64,000 bases of DNA from Lunularia cruciata (GCA_948567375.1 OX419760.1:25606001-25670000); one strand, 5' to 3'; numbered from the stretch's first letter, positions 41,848 through 53,997 are shown. Made by a program: numbers and translations. Notes: generated from the letters alone by a model not told the origin.

Positions 41848-43491
41848 TGTGGTACCCACATTTTTTTTTGGTTCTATTTTGTTTAAGTTTTGAAGAAGTG
41901 AATTTAGAAAGTGGAATTACGAAGGAAAGAATGGAATTGTGTGTCTTTGGAGTAAACCCAAAGAAATCGACCTGGGGTTAAGAATTGGAAATACTTGGAT
42001 GAGGTTACAAAGAGAGAAATCCAAAGAAGGGCGTCTTTGGATCAAGAAGCAAAGGCCAATACAAAAACAGTGTAACAATCTCTCTATGTGTCAAGCCAGG
42101 CAAGAAAGTACACTTCAATAAATAGCGGAGGCAGGAGAAGAATACCTTGATAGTGACAAGAAACCAACACACAAAAGAAGTGGGAGTCAAGTTTGAAATT
42201 TATTGAAGAATGACTGCACTTTGGGGTACAATAAAATTGCAATTGCATAGGAGGAAATCAAATATGTCAAATAGATATCTTGTTCCTCTGAGTAGTCATC
42301 ATGCAGTAATGCGCATCAAGAAGCCACTTGAGAGTGAAATTTTCCAAAGTTCAGATGGGGTTAGAGTGTCGTGTCCAAGAGAGGGGATAGTTTTTCAGTA
42401 CCAAAAAACTAGAGAGCAAATCATGGTGAAGAAGACTAAGAATCACTCACAATGAGGAGTTTCACAATTTGGAGGTTAGATGTCATAGCTAGGATTGAGA
42501 TCTTGAATAGGCTTTGGGTTACATTCATGGCATGGAACTGGAATTTCAGTTGTGCCAGTAATTGTGAGGAAGGCGTTGAAGTCAAGGGGAAGAGAGGAAA
42601 TCTGGCTTGATGGATTGAGTCAAATTAGAGGTTAGTGTTGGGGAAGAAGCAGGAGAGGCAACTGGGGTCACCTTCTATCAGAAAAGTGATGCTACAGAGA
42701 AGACTTTGCCCCGTGTACTAACAATGGCTACAAAGTGGAGTCCTATCAGGACTCAATCAAGTAGAGCATTGTGGGAGCAATCATGGCTATGTTCAAACCC
42801 AAAAGAATGACATACGTGAACATGCAGCAAGTAGTCTTCTTTCACCAAATGTTTGCAGGAGTGAAGGTGAATTGGGCAAAGTGCTTCCACCAGCAAATGA
42901 GGTAGATGATAGGCAATTGGAGAATCAATTTGCCTCCACATTACTTTGCATTGTCTGTAGCACACTCCTACTTTGGATTAAATTTGCTGAGAACGGAGAA
43001 GAGGCATTGCATGGTTTCACATTTCCATCTTGATCTACAACAAGAAGCGAATGGAGAGGAGCAGCAATATATGTTACAACTGCAAGCCAGTGATGATTAC
43101 TTCATCAGAACAGGACAAAGGGAGATGGTGGAAGGACAAAGTCCAAAGACAAAGAAGCAAACTAAACCTGAAGAGGTAGCATTACCCCAGACACAACAAA
43201 ATACCCAAAGACTCAATTTGCAAGGTAAGAAGACAATGAAGGAGGAGACTTTGAAGAAAAATTATGAAGGAGGGACAAAGTCCAAAGGAAGAGACTTAGA
43301 AGAAGCTGAGCTCACATTATGGAGTGAGGAATCCGGAAGTGAGAGTGATGGTGAAGAGGAAGTTTAGCAATCGACTAAAGCGGAAGAGGATGAGGCACTC
43401 CATGCAGCAATTGATCATATGGAGGGAGGAGATAACCCTTGTTTAGAATTGGCCATGGAGGAGATGGATGAAGAGCCAAAGAAGGAAGACC
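41848..43491 (+). repeat. Second family E LTR, truncated
   Basis: Starts TGTGGTACCCACATTT abutting minus-strand family E pol and is colinear with the 37270 LTR. It contains the related protein frame (about 42694-43370, open 42906-43367) with a Lys/Glu-rich C-terminal part ending in EEAELTLWSEESGSESDGEE. The right end is lost at 43492, where a family A LTR begins. Confidence 0.7.
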
Positions 43492-45463
43492 TATGAGCCG
43501 GCCTGTCTCCCACTCAAGATGAACCTCTGATGGCTATTATGGTAGCACACCATGGACCAAGAAGGCAAATAACCCAAACTCTATCATACTCCTCCAAGAC
43601 TAACACTCCAAGACTTAAGACATTGCTCATTAGAGAATTCAATGAGAGAGAGAGAGAGAGATAGTTGCAAATGAAAGGATGATGATTACCTCCTCATCCC
43701 TTCTTTATATACTTGTGAAATAGTTATGCACTAAAGTTATTATCTACCAAAGTAACTCAAGTTACTAGGCTAAAAGTCAAATAAAGTCAAAAAGTATAAA
43801 GGAATATTCATCCACATGGGCATACTCCACTAAGCATGTGATCTTATCTTGACCCAACAACTAAGTCAAGGATTCCTTCACATGGGCTATCTTTGGATTA
43901 TAGAAGAATCCAAAAAAAAGGCTTGCGGGCCCAAGAGTTCTCAACTCTTTCCTCAAAGCCAAACACCTAGGAATAATACCAAGTCAACACACTAGAATCC
44001 AAAATAGTGGTGCTCATCTTTTCTACTTCCTCTAAAGTAAGGTCCCCTCTATCTTAGCTATGACTACCTTTAGCTAATCATGAGTAATGTAGAACCATCC
44101 TTTATCTTTATAAATAATATCTCTCAAGAACTTGTTATACTAAGCTAAATATCACAATACTACACACATGCACAAATGGGTGTTACATTTACCCCCGGAC
44201 TCAGTTTTCACTTTGTCCTCAAAGTGAAGGTCTCTCTACCTTCTATGATACATTTTCAACTTATCATGGTTAATCCTATCAAATTTTCTTCCTCCCAACT
44301 CCTTGAGATCATATGTGTAATTTCCCCACACCTTCTCTACTATGAAAGGTCCAAAGTACTTAGGCAAAAACTTCTTTTGCACTCTCTTGAATCAAATGGA
44401 ATCAAACAACATTACCTAATCATCTTCTTTGAAAGGGTCCACCTTCTTCTTGCCTTGCCTCATGTCATATCTCTCCTTTTGTTTTCTTTGGGTTTGCTCC
44501 ACTTGAACCATAGCAACTGCTCTTGCCTCTTCCAACTCCATGAGTTGATCCTTCCTTGACTTCTTTACATCACCTCCTTGTGCTTTCTTCAATCTCCAAT
44601 GAATTCTTTGGAAGGTAGGAAGATCAAAGTGAATAGGTAACGTAAACTCAATACCATATACCAATTGAAATGGAAAATATCTGGTGGAAGTCTTCATAGT
44701 TGTCCTATACTCCCACAAAATTGCATGAATCCTCTTGTCCCAATGATGTTTAGCCCCCTCCATTTATGCATCTTTGGCCAACATCATGCACAAGGTCTGA
44801 TTGGTTCCAAGCCATTGAAATTTGGCTTATAGGATGTAGTTACTCTATGTGTGATAGAGAAATATTGTTGCATGTTTGTAGTGATGCTTCTTGTAAACTC
44901 TCCTCCTCTATCAGAAACCAACTCCAAAGGGCATCCAAACCTAGTTATAATTCATTCATAAAGAAATCTACCCACTTCATCTTCATTCTTGTCCCTCAAT
45001 GATCTAGCCTCAACCCACTTGGTAAGGTAATTATTAAATACCACAATGTACTGATTATTCCTTGGGGTTCTATTTAGAGGACCTACAAAATCAATTCTCC
45101 ACTTCTCAAAAGGTCCTAGCAATGGAATTGATCTAAGTGGTGGAGTGGATGTAGACTTTCTAGCAAAAGCTTGACAAACATGACAAGCTTTGCAATAATC
45201 AAGACAATCCTTGAAAATCCCTCTCCAATAGTAACCTGCATCTAGAATATTGAAAGTAGTTACCTTTCTTGCAAAGTGTCCTCCACACACTAAACCTTCA
45301 TGAAATGCATTTATGAGTAGGATAGACTCTTCCTTACCCACTGCTCTTCAAAGTAGACCATCTGCTCCTTGGTGAAAAATAATATCCTCCACCATTGTGT
45401 AAGGTCTAGATCTTGCTACAAGGGCCTTCCTCTCCCTAGAATGCATCCTTTCTGGATAGTTAC
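43492..45463 (-). mobile_element. Truncated family A copy (3' LTR and integrase)
   Basis: LTR at 43492-44187 (first bases TATGAGCCGG, so the TG end is mutated; end GGGTGTTACA), then the polypurine tract and minus-strand integrase (44190-45340) up to the RNase H-integrase junction region. Similarity to the complete copy ends abruptly at 45463, after GGATAGTTAC. A GA microsatellite (43640-43663) lies inside the LTR. The rest of the element, including the 5' LTR, is missing. Confidence 0.9.
44190..45341 (-). pseudogene. pol: Family A integrase (truncated copy)
   Basis: Frame 44952-45341: FHEGLVCGGHFARKVTTF, DYCKACHVCQ (HHCC), WRIDFVGPLNR (Gly to Arg before the first Asp) and KWVEARSLRDKNEDEVGRFL. 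Frame 44416-44763: KHHWDKRIHAILWEYRTTMK and the C-terminal linker. The segment with the second catalytic Asp and the Glu (about 44770-44950) is broken by frameshifts and a small deletion near 44806. This copy lacks the 4-bp insertion found in the HHCC region of the 14-21 kb element. Confidence 0.85.
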
Positions 45464-46620
45464 TAGCTATATGTATGCTTTACTCCAAAATGTCCTAGCT
45501 CCTCATGAGCTTGATGTAAAAACTGTGGTCTTTGAGATGGAAGTGGTACTACTTGCACTCTACCATCCTCTCATACATAAAGAAGGTGTTTGTCCTCCAA
45601 TCTAAACATCTTGGCTTGCTAAAAAACATAGTCTCTCTCCTTGTCACCAATTGTACTACCAACAATATCACTAAGACATCATCATGAATGTCTTGTTGAC
45701 CTGTACCAATATCTCCATCCTTTGGATCTATTGCCTCAACAACTTCTCTTGTATATATTGAGAGGAATATCACCAAGGCCTCAAAAAATATACATAGAAA
45801 GGTAGATGCATGCCAACTTGGCACCATCTCCTCATTTGTCTCCCCATGCCAACATGCTCTAATCTGATCATGGCTAGGACATGGGTTTCTACTCAACCCA
45901 TCTGCATTAAGATCACCATTACAGGTCTATGAATAACCATAAAATTATGCTCCTATAAAATTAGAGCCCATCATGCAAACTTCCATGAAAGCTTGTTGGA
46001 CTTTATCAACCACTTTAGTGGTTGATGTTAAATGATGAGAGTGAAGGGGTTACCAAATAAGTAACAATAGAAATGTGCTATTGCCCATACTATTACCAAT
46101 CAATCCACTCAAATGAACTATACTTTGCCTCCATTGAATTGTTGGAGCAACTAGCATAGGCCACCACAAACTCCTTCCCCTGATTATCCTATAAGGTGAG
46201 CATTGCTCCAAGCCGTAACATACTCCAATCAATATGAACCTGGAGTGGTTGTCCTCTTATTAGTCTCTTGAGAATAGAGGCAGATGTCAACCTCTCCTTG
46301 AGCTCTATAAACTCTCTCTCTTGGTCATCTCTCCAACACCACTCATGTGTAAGGTTGGTAAGCTTTGTCAAGGCCTTGGCAATTGTGCTAAATTCTCTAA
46401 CATAACAATGATCCACAAGGCTAAGGGAATAAATCCTATGATTTATGTTGGACTTGATCATCTCTCCAACACCACTCATGTGTAAGTTTGGTCACTTTTT
46501 CAAGGCCTTGGCAATGGTGCTAAATTCTCTAACATAACAACAATCCACAAGGCTAAGAGAATACATCCTATGATTTATGTTGGAGGTAATTTCTTTGTGA
46601 ATACAAGTCCAAATAGAACA
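45464..46620 (-). pseudogene. pol: Family C pol fragment, minus strand (RNase H to integrase N-terminus)
   Basis: 46189-46479 reads FSTIAKALTKLTNLTHEWCW, IELKERLTSASILKRLIRGQ and QVHIDWSMLRLGAMLTL, the same RT-connection/RNase H segment as at 11740-11960. Leftward, 45549-45896 has LSRNPCPSHDQIRACWHGE (end of RNase H) and a linker. The region about 45464-45545 resembles the start of an integrase zinc finger in a shifted frame. It shows that family C is repeated. The part with the methyltransferase is not present in this copy. Confidence 0.75.
46325..46590. repeat. 133-bp tandem duplication within the family C fragment
   Basis: TCATCTCTCCAACACCACTC starts at 46325 and again at 46458. Both copies run through AAGGCCTTGGCAAT, GCTAAATTCTCTAACATAAC and ATCCACAAGGCTAAG to CCTATGATTTATGTTGGA. 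They differ at about ten positions. Confidence 0.9.
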
Positions 46621-47470
46621 TGCTTTGTCTCATTGGAAGTGGCTTCTTGAGAGCTTTCTATGATTATCAAAATCATAGTAAACTAAGGTGTAGAGTAGAA
46701 GAAATAATCAGTTGAATATTCTTGTCTTCCCAAAGTTAATTCCCATAGGAGTCTCCTAATAAGATCCCACGAGGTGTCCCGCAGCAAATTCTTGCAAGGC
46801 TAAGGCAAGGCATTCCACAATTCATGTTAGAGCTTATTTCTTAGTGAATACTGGTCTAAACAAGTTGTGCTTCATTTCATCGGAAATTGCTTCTTGAGGA
46901 CTTCAAGTAGTCACCAAAATCATGGCAAAGAGAAGTGTAGAGAAGAAGTTATGATTAATTGAAGGTTTTTATCTTCAAGGAATTGATTCTCTCAAGCCAA
47001 ATCCTATAATGTATCCCCATTGTGACAGTCTTGCAGTTGGATCCCCCAAGGCATCCCATAGTTAAATCTCGTAAGGTATTTGGCAAGAGATTAGATGAAT
47101 CACGTTGGGGCCAATTTCTCCATGGATATTCATCCAAACATAGAGTGATGCATCTCACTGGAAACATCTTCTTAGGAGCTTTCCTTAGAAACCCAAATTA
47201 TGGTAAATAGAGATCTAGAAAAGAAGTAATGACTAGTTGAAGGTTCCTATCTTCTTGGACTTGATTCTCATACACACAATACCACAATGAGCATCCCATA
47301 GCTTGATTTCTAGAGTCGAATCATGCAGTGCAATTCAGGACGAATTTCTTTGTGATTACTGATCCAAATAGGGCATACTTCATGTTGTTAGAAGGATATT
47401 CTTAAGGGCTTTCTGTTGATACAAAAATCATTGCAAATGGTTTAGAGAGGAAGTTATAGGTATAGACCTA
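46582..47470. repeat. Degenerate tandem array, about 230-280 bp period, four units
   Basis: The landmark ATTTCTT/C-TGNAT followed by TCCAAAT or TCTAAAC, then CATNTCATTGGAA-like sequence, recurs with starts at 46589, 46836, 47114 and 47344. Each unit also holds GGAGCTTTC/GGGCTTTC-like and AGAAGTNATGA-like words in the same order. The units are well diverged. It is an old satellite-like array or an array of LTR pieces. Confidence 0.7.
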
Positions 47471-48833
47471 TTGTTAGTGATATGAGAGTAGAGCAAGAAA
47501 ACTTCAGTGTTGCATGAGAAGAGGATGAGTCAACTGAAACAAGAAAAGCAAAGGTGAAGTGAATTAATGTGAAGGTGAAGTATACAGTATATATATGAAT
47601 TTAAAAGTCAAGTAGGACTCCCAAAAAACTGTATGGTATACGGCCTCCTTTGATATCACTATTTACCAAACTATAGGTTTCATGTACTTTGGTTTTCCTT
47701 GACTTCTCATTGTATTGGTTTCCCATACTTGGTTTTCTTATAGTTTGTCATTTGGTATCTACATGTTATTTTGCGTGTCATTTGGCTTCTACTTGTCCAC
47801 TTGTGTTAGTTCTTGGTATTTAAAGGCATGATGCGGCTTACATTTGAGAGCTCTTTTAAAAGGGTGAGGAAGGTTGTTAGTGGTTCTTGAATTTTCTTTA
47901 GGAGGGTGGCTCAAGTAGTGGAGGTGTTTCAAGCAGTTCAACTATTGAGGAATTCTACACAACAATCATTAGAGTATTAAGGGATTTTATAGCGATGGAG
48001 ATTCTTGTTATGGTGATCAAACCTTTTGAAATCAAGGACATTGGGAAGTCTTGATCATGGTGATCAATATTTTCTAGTTATTGATGGATATTTAGGAGCA
48101 TGGTAATGAAATATCATTTTGAGTTGATTGAAAGGGGCTGATGGAAAGAAGGATTCATGATTTTGGAAACAAGATGGTAACAATTGATCAAACAAGATGT
48201 TCATAGAGAGTGGGTTTTGATGTAAACCATTCTTCAAAACAAGATCCTAAGGAGTAGATTTTTGGCAAGAGTTTAGGACCATCAAGAAGTGAGATCAAGA
48301 ACATTGTTCTTCAAAAAATTACAAAGAGAACTATACTTTGTGAAAATCTGAATAAATAGTTTCATCTAATAAATTTCATGTACTTTGAATATCCCAATAC
48401 ATATCACCAATTGTGTTTGGAATAAAAAGAAGTTCTAGGAAATAATTGGATCAAGCTAGTAGTTATAACCAAATAGATCCAAGTCTATTCAACAAGGGTG
48501 TCAGTCTTTTGGTAGTTTGAAACTTGAATTTATGATAGCTTGGTGAACTCAATGTGAAATCAAGTATAGTTGCTAGTTGTTTGTTCAAAATTTTATGATG
48601 ATGATTGATTAAGGGACAGGATCATGATCACAAGGAGTAGGGTTATCATCCCAAGGAAAGCTTGGTCATGATTTTATGAAGATGTTTCAAGTATTCATAG
48701 CTTAAATGCATCAACAATAGGTTGATGAGAAGCAAGAGACTTCACAAACAAAATCATTGCAAGTTGTGGTTAACAAGAATGCCAATTTGACAAGAAAGAG
48801 GTTTCCAAGTTCATGCAATATTATGAATTGTAG
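47471..48833 (+). repeat. 5' region of family F, including LTR sequence
   Basis: No coding potential. The stretch 48381-48500 recurs after the pol remnants (51830-51909 continued at 52470-52522), so it belongs to the family F LTR. Exact LTR ends and primer site could not be fixed. Left of about 47900 I see no recognisable feature. Confidence 0.5.
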
Positions 48834-49760
48834 ATGGATGTGCATAAGGTTCCAAATCAAGATCAGGTTAATGTGTTTTTTCTTGCTTCTATTATTTCGT
48901 TGAGAGATAAAATCAATAGGATTGCAAGATCAAGTCAAGGAGAATGGCCATCTTTCATATCTGCACTCAAGGATGAGTTCTTTATAGAGGACTCAAAGAG
49001 AGTAACAAGAAGGTCATTTCTAGAGTAGATTGGGAGACCAAATAAACATCTTACTACAAATGAACTTTTGAGAGAGTTTAAGAGGAAGTTAGAGCAACTT
49101 CCTAAACTTGAGAAACTCAATTTGGATGCAGAGAAGAAAGAGCTCTTCTTGCAAGTAGTAGAACCTTTATTACAAGAGAAAATGGAAATTCTCTTGGAGA
49201 AAAAGCTAAAGAAAGAGGCCTAACAACCAATTTGAGAGATATTGAGGATGTGATAGCACTATTGAAAAAAAGACAAATGCACAAGGATCAGCTCTTGTCA
49301 ATTACACCTATACCTATTGTTACATGTAATTAGTTTGTTTTCATGAAGAGTAGATAAGAATGGGAAAGGTTGCTCAAGTAGTGTAAAGTGTTCTTAAGGC
49401 AAGCAAGGTGTTCATGGAGGATCTTGTGAGCATGTTTAAGGATCTGAAAGTTCAGATATCTAAGATTGAGGTTGTCTGCAAGCATGGAGGATGTTGTGAG
49501 CGTGTTTAAGGATCTGAAAGTTCAGATATCTAAGATTGAGGTTGTCAACAAGCAAGATGGTAACAAGATAGTACATAAACCATAAGGAGTTGCAACCAAG
49601 GATGGTTGGGTGTTGCAATCATTACGTATGTGGTGTGATTGTCCAGCCCATCATTGAGGTCAGTGTGGAGAATTCAAGGAAGCTTTGCAAAAGGAAATGG
49701 TCTTCTTCAATGATAACCTAATTCATTTGAAAGAGACAAGTGAACAATTGTAGATAGATT
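48834..49760 (+). pseudogene. gag: Family F gag remnant
   Basis: Plus-strand gag-like sequence. 48834-49028 reads GEWPSFISALKDEFFIEDSK then TRRSFLE; after a stop come LLREFKRKLEQLPKLEKLNL and KKELFLQVVEPLLQEKMEIL, the pattern of a retrotransposon capsid domain. About 49627-49670 reads MWCDCPAHH, stop, GQCGEFKEAL, a degenerate zinc knuckle. An internal duplication is visible: AGGATCTGAAAGTTCAGATATC occurs at 49439 and 49508. Stops and frameshifts make it non-functional. Confidence 0.6.
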
Positions 49761-50339
49761 TTGGCAAAAGAGGGATGAAGAAATTAGTGGAGGATATTTT
49801 GACTTCTCATGCAGTGTTGTTGGTGGAAGCTATAACTTTTCAAATACAAGTTGAGAATGAGGAGAAGCTACATGAACTTCTCTGGTCACAAGTTCAAAGC
49901 TCTATTTGCAAATAAAATTTATCTCAAAATTTTCAACAAGGGATTGGGAATACCAACATAAAGTCTACTAGATTGGATGACCTGTAGACTCAATGTCTAT
50001 TCATGCTTATATAGCAAAAACCAAGTATGACATCTTGGTAGAATAGAAGAGAGGAAGGGATGATAGTAAGGAAGCCGGACTATCAAAGAGACAAACACAA
50101 TCTAGAGGGAGGCCTAGACTAGAATCTGACATAAAGCAAAGGCCTACACCAGAACTTGAAAATGAGTGGGAGGCTTACACCAGAGCCTAAAGTTAAGTGA
50201 AAAGAAAATTATTGGGAAAGATACAGTCAGTGATAAAGAGGTAGCTAAAAAAGAAGCTCAGCAAACATATGGAGGCCGTGTGAAAGACCAAAGAGGTCAA
50301 GTACCCGCTTACAGACTCCAATCTAAGACCAAAGTCACA

Positions 50340-50640
50340 ATTAATTTGAGAAAGATTTTAGAGGAGAAGATCTTGAATGGGAAGGTGGAATTTAAGCTTG
50401 AGGAAGCTTACCATTGGGGATGTTTGTGCCTCTCAAAACTTCTTTATCCATGATAAGGCTACATATCTAGTCCTCTTGGGTCAGGCTTATATTATTGGAC
50501 TGAGGATGGAGACCAAGATTCTAGATGATGGATCTGTGTATGCTTTGAGAAGGAGTAGAGATGGCACAAAGGTGGTCCAGTTCTTGACTATGTGTGCCAA
50601 CCAGCAAAAACAATTAGGGATAAATTGAGGGACATGTCCT
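50340..50640 (+). pseudogene. pol: Family F protease remnant
   Basis: The frame 50377-50628 has DVCASQNFFIHDKATYLVLL, GQAYIIGLRMETKILDDGS and VVQFLTMCANQQ. The hydrophobic YLVLLGQAYI strand corresponds to the conserved C-terminal ILG-P motif of retropepsins. The catalytic triad itself is not legible upstream. The preceding frame 50166-50453 includes LEEKILNGKVEFKLEEA, which probably leads into the domain. Confidence 0.5.
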
Positions 50641-51299
50641 TCCCTATGATACAAAGGGAGCTTGTTGATGTTCTTGATGAAGTGGATTTTTAAGAGGTGT
50701 CACTACAAGGCAAAAATGTGGTTGCATTGATTACTATGGATTCTTACTTCTCAAGGGTGAAGAAGAAAGCTCTTCTATACAGATTTTGCGTGTATCACAC
50801 AAGATGGTTGTGTGTCATTTACTAGAGTGGAAAACTTAAAAAAAAGAAGAGATTATGTAAGAAATATACACCATGTATTGGTGGAGGAAAAAGAGATAGA
50901 AGAAGGAGAATTTATATCAAGGGGTTTGGAGGAGCAATATTTCTTGGATGATTTGAGTACACTATGAAAGATTGACAATGATTCTACGGATATGGTTGAT
51001 GAAACCATTATACATAAATTCTCCAAGGAGGTTTACGATATAGTGGATAGGCTTTGTAAGGAGAGAAATTTTGTTACCAAGAGGTAGTGGTTGATGAAAA
51101 TTATAAAATGGTTGATTATGAAGTGAAGTCCATTGCTCAACCACTACCTCAGATTTGCTACAATAATTGGGGCAAATGGCAAAGGAGCATAATCTCAAAT
51201 AGCCTACAAGAGTGGATCATCAGTTCACGGAGGAGACATTGAAGATGTTGAAGGTTGGAGAGGAATGTTTCTTATGGATGAAGAAAAGACAATAACTAA

Positions 51300-51840
51300 C
51301 CAAAATTTTATCCAAACATGGTAAAGCCTTTACTTTTCAATCTTTGGAGATAAGATGTGTAGATCCAATTGTTGTATCACCAATGACTATTTTTGAAGTA
51401 CCGCATGTTCCATGGAATTTGAGACCAATTCATGTTCCTAAAGCTCATTTTCCAAGTCTCATTGCTCTGTTGAATGAGAAGGTTCCAATGGGAACTTTAG
51501 AGCCAACTATAGCTCCATATTCTAGTAGGTGGTTTACAATCCCCAAAAAGAATGAGAAATTGAGGTTTATATAGGATATGCAACCTACAAACCAAGATAT
51601 CATTAGGAAAATAGGTGTGGGACCTAGTGGAGGAGTTTTCAAAGGAGTTTGTAGGTAGATCCACATATTCTATGGGAAATCTATACTCTAGATACGATCA
51701 GTTCCAATTGGCTAAGAGGAGTAGAGATTTGATAACAATGAAGAAACTATTGGGTTTGATAAGGATTTGTACCTTACCTCAAGGAGCCACAAATTTTATA
51801 GCCCATATGATGAGGTGTATGGGTATTCAAGTATCTTTAA
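51300..51840 (+). pseudogene. pol: Family F reverse transcriptase, N-terminal part
   Basis: 51344-51574 reads LRPIHVPKAHFPSLIALLNE, MGTLEPTIAPYSSRWFTIPK and NEKLRFI, the RT fingers. After a stop, YSMGNLYSRYDQFQLAKRSR (first Asp region changed; usual GDLYSGYDQ) and ICTLPQGATNFIAHMMRCMG (about 51768-51825) follow. The YxDD box, RNase H and integrase are missing: the frame ends at 51829 and runs directly into LTR-type sequence. An internal deletion therefore removed most of pol. Confidence 0.8.
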
Positions 51841-52530
51841 TATTCCAATACATATCACCAATTGTGTTTGGAATAAAAATGAGTTCTAAGAAATAAATGG
51901 ATCGAGCCATGTAATGTTTTCAGGACAAGAGACACACAAGGCTTCATCTTGCAATACTCCAATGCCCCAAAGGAACATCTTGTCTTTATTATATAGCACG
52001 GATGATCCATTCAAAGGAAGCTCCACACTTGGATAAGATATATGGATTTGTAATATGTTAGTGAGCACCATCCTTAGATTAGTTGCATGGATTGGTGATA
52101 TGTAGATCCTTGTCCTATCTAGTACCCTTGACCAAAGAGAATATTTGGAGAATCTTCTTATAGGAAGCTCAGAATAGCATAGGTGAAGTATTGTTGGAAA
52201 GCTCTTGATGAGACAAACCAAGGGAACAAAGCAACACCATTTTTCCCAAAGGATGAAATGTTTCTTTTTTTGAGGCTTAATTCATCCATTTATGCCTTCA
52301 AAATTGGCTTTGAAGTTTTCAATGTGTTTTTGACCTCTACACTATTAGTGAAAGTAATCGTTTGGTGATACCTCTATGTGATCTACTTAGACCATCATAT
52401 ATAACATCCTTCCTTAGACTAACAAGCAATTTCCACCTCTAGATAATATGTTTAGCTAATGGTGTTACAAGCTAGTAACTATATCCAAATAGATCAAAGT
52501 CTATTCAACAAGGATACTTGACTTTTGATA
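51830..52530 (+). repeat. Family F 3' LTR fragment, interrupted
   Basis: Matches 48381-48510 (AATACATATCACCAATTGTG, TAAATGGATCGAGC, CAAGTCTATTCAACAAGG-like). It is split by a solo family B LTR at 51910-52469. Beyond about 52530 the match is lost. Confidence 0.7.
51910..52469 (-). repeat. Solo LTR of family B
   Basis: 560 bp from TGTAATGTTTTCAGGACAAG to GGTGTTACA, diverged from the 10715-11451 LTR. Flanked by AGCCA (51905-51909) and AGCTA (52470-52474), a 5-bp target duplication with one later change; the uninterrupted site at 48454 reads AGCTA. No internal sequence remains. It lacks the 156-bp duplication of the other LTR. Confidence 0.88.
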
Positions 52531-53240
52531 GTTGACTTAACTCCATGATAATGGGTTCTCCTGACATAAATTTCTTCTAAAAAAGGGTTCTTATACCAAA
52601 AGGTTCATATATCAAGAGGTTCTTATATACCAAGAGTTCTAGTATATGTAAATTAAGGTACCATATGTGGTGGAGCCTATAGGGTAGAAAATCTCTTTGA
52701 TTTCATCAATGGGCAGTTGGGATCAAGAGCTAAGCACTACTATCAAAGATAGACAAATATACCAATATAGCATAAAGTCTTTGGGAGTCACTTCCAAGAT
52801 TCACCATTCTAGACTTCACAAGCATGGACGTGAGTTAGGCCATGGATGGGCAGTTGCACTTGCTTGGGGATGAGACATTGGAGGCAGAGGGAGCTCTTTG
52901 GTGGTTGTAGATAGGTCTTCTCCACCTCTCTTTTTGGCATTCATTTCTTTCATTTCTATCTTTTGTTGTTACTTGTTTCTTCTTTCTCCTTTGCATCAAG
53001 ATACATTGCACTTCTCTACTATGTTTTCCTTTCTTGTCATCGAATTTCTTTGGTACTCTATATGAGGTGTACACCTTCAATACCTTCTTTATAGATGCTT
53101 CCATTTTGTTCTTTGGCACAGGGTCATAGAGGGACTCTCATCTGGTATTACCCCACACCCCATATGTATGAGCAAGGGGTAGACACTTACATCACATATT
53201 TCAACATACACCTACTATTGCTCAAGTTTATCTAGATGAC
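52531..53240. other. Unassigned stretch
   Basis: Short imperfect repeats of an AGGTTCTTATATACCA type occur at 52580-52640. A minus-strand frame (52835-53119, 94 codons) is very basic (KKVLKVYTSYRVPKKFDDKK, QRRKKKQVTTKDRNERNE) and might be a nuclear or element-encoded protein fragment. I do not recognise it. Confidence 0.3.
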
Positions 53241-53997
53241 TTCCCTATGATTCCCAATGCACATCCTTCTCTTATCTTAACAGAGAAACCTATGCAGAGA
53301 CTCCCCTATGGAGGATGCCACTCCAATAGTCCTCCATTCCCTCCGCCTTATGTCATGGACACTATCCTCACCACCTTGGACCTTGAACCCTCTTCGTACT
53401 CCTATTGCCCGACCACTCCCATAGGATCATTTTGAGCTTTCTCTCACTGATATTGCTCCATCATCCCATTAGGATCATTCTCCTCCTCTTGGGGCTTCTA
53501 TACATTCTTATATCCCATCCTATTAATGTCCCACACATTCTTGTCCCAATTGTCCCTAAATAAGGGTTGGTCCTATACAACATAAAGGGAGATCTTGTTG
53601 CTTGCATATATAGCAGAGGCCATTGCTATTCCTACACTCATAGATCCCATCCATACACCGGTTGTATCCCTATATGCTCCTCCCCCCCCCCCTCCTCCTC
53701 TCCCCTCCCCAACTACTTGTCTCTTGGTTACACTCTTTGGACCCTATCCAAGCATTCCTACCAGGTTTTTCATTATCAAAGATGTATACTAGGATCCCAA
53801 TGCCTTTATGTCTCTTAGTTGGATCCATTTTCTCCCTCCTACTCAGTGATAGTTTTATTGATGACCACGTGCAAGATATGGTCACTTGGACATTATTGGC
53901 CACTTCTCCATGAACATTACTCCTTCTAGCCCATATAGGTGCTTTGGGACATCAATAGATTATCTCAAGGATTCATAGGTTCTTGAGAGGCAATTGG

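Noticed and set aside
53677-53710. C-rich run as a regulatory or quadruplex site
   Set aside because: It is a simple C/CT tract in decayed LINE sequence with no second G/C-run pattern supporting a quadruplex.
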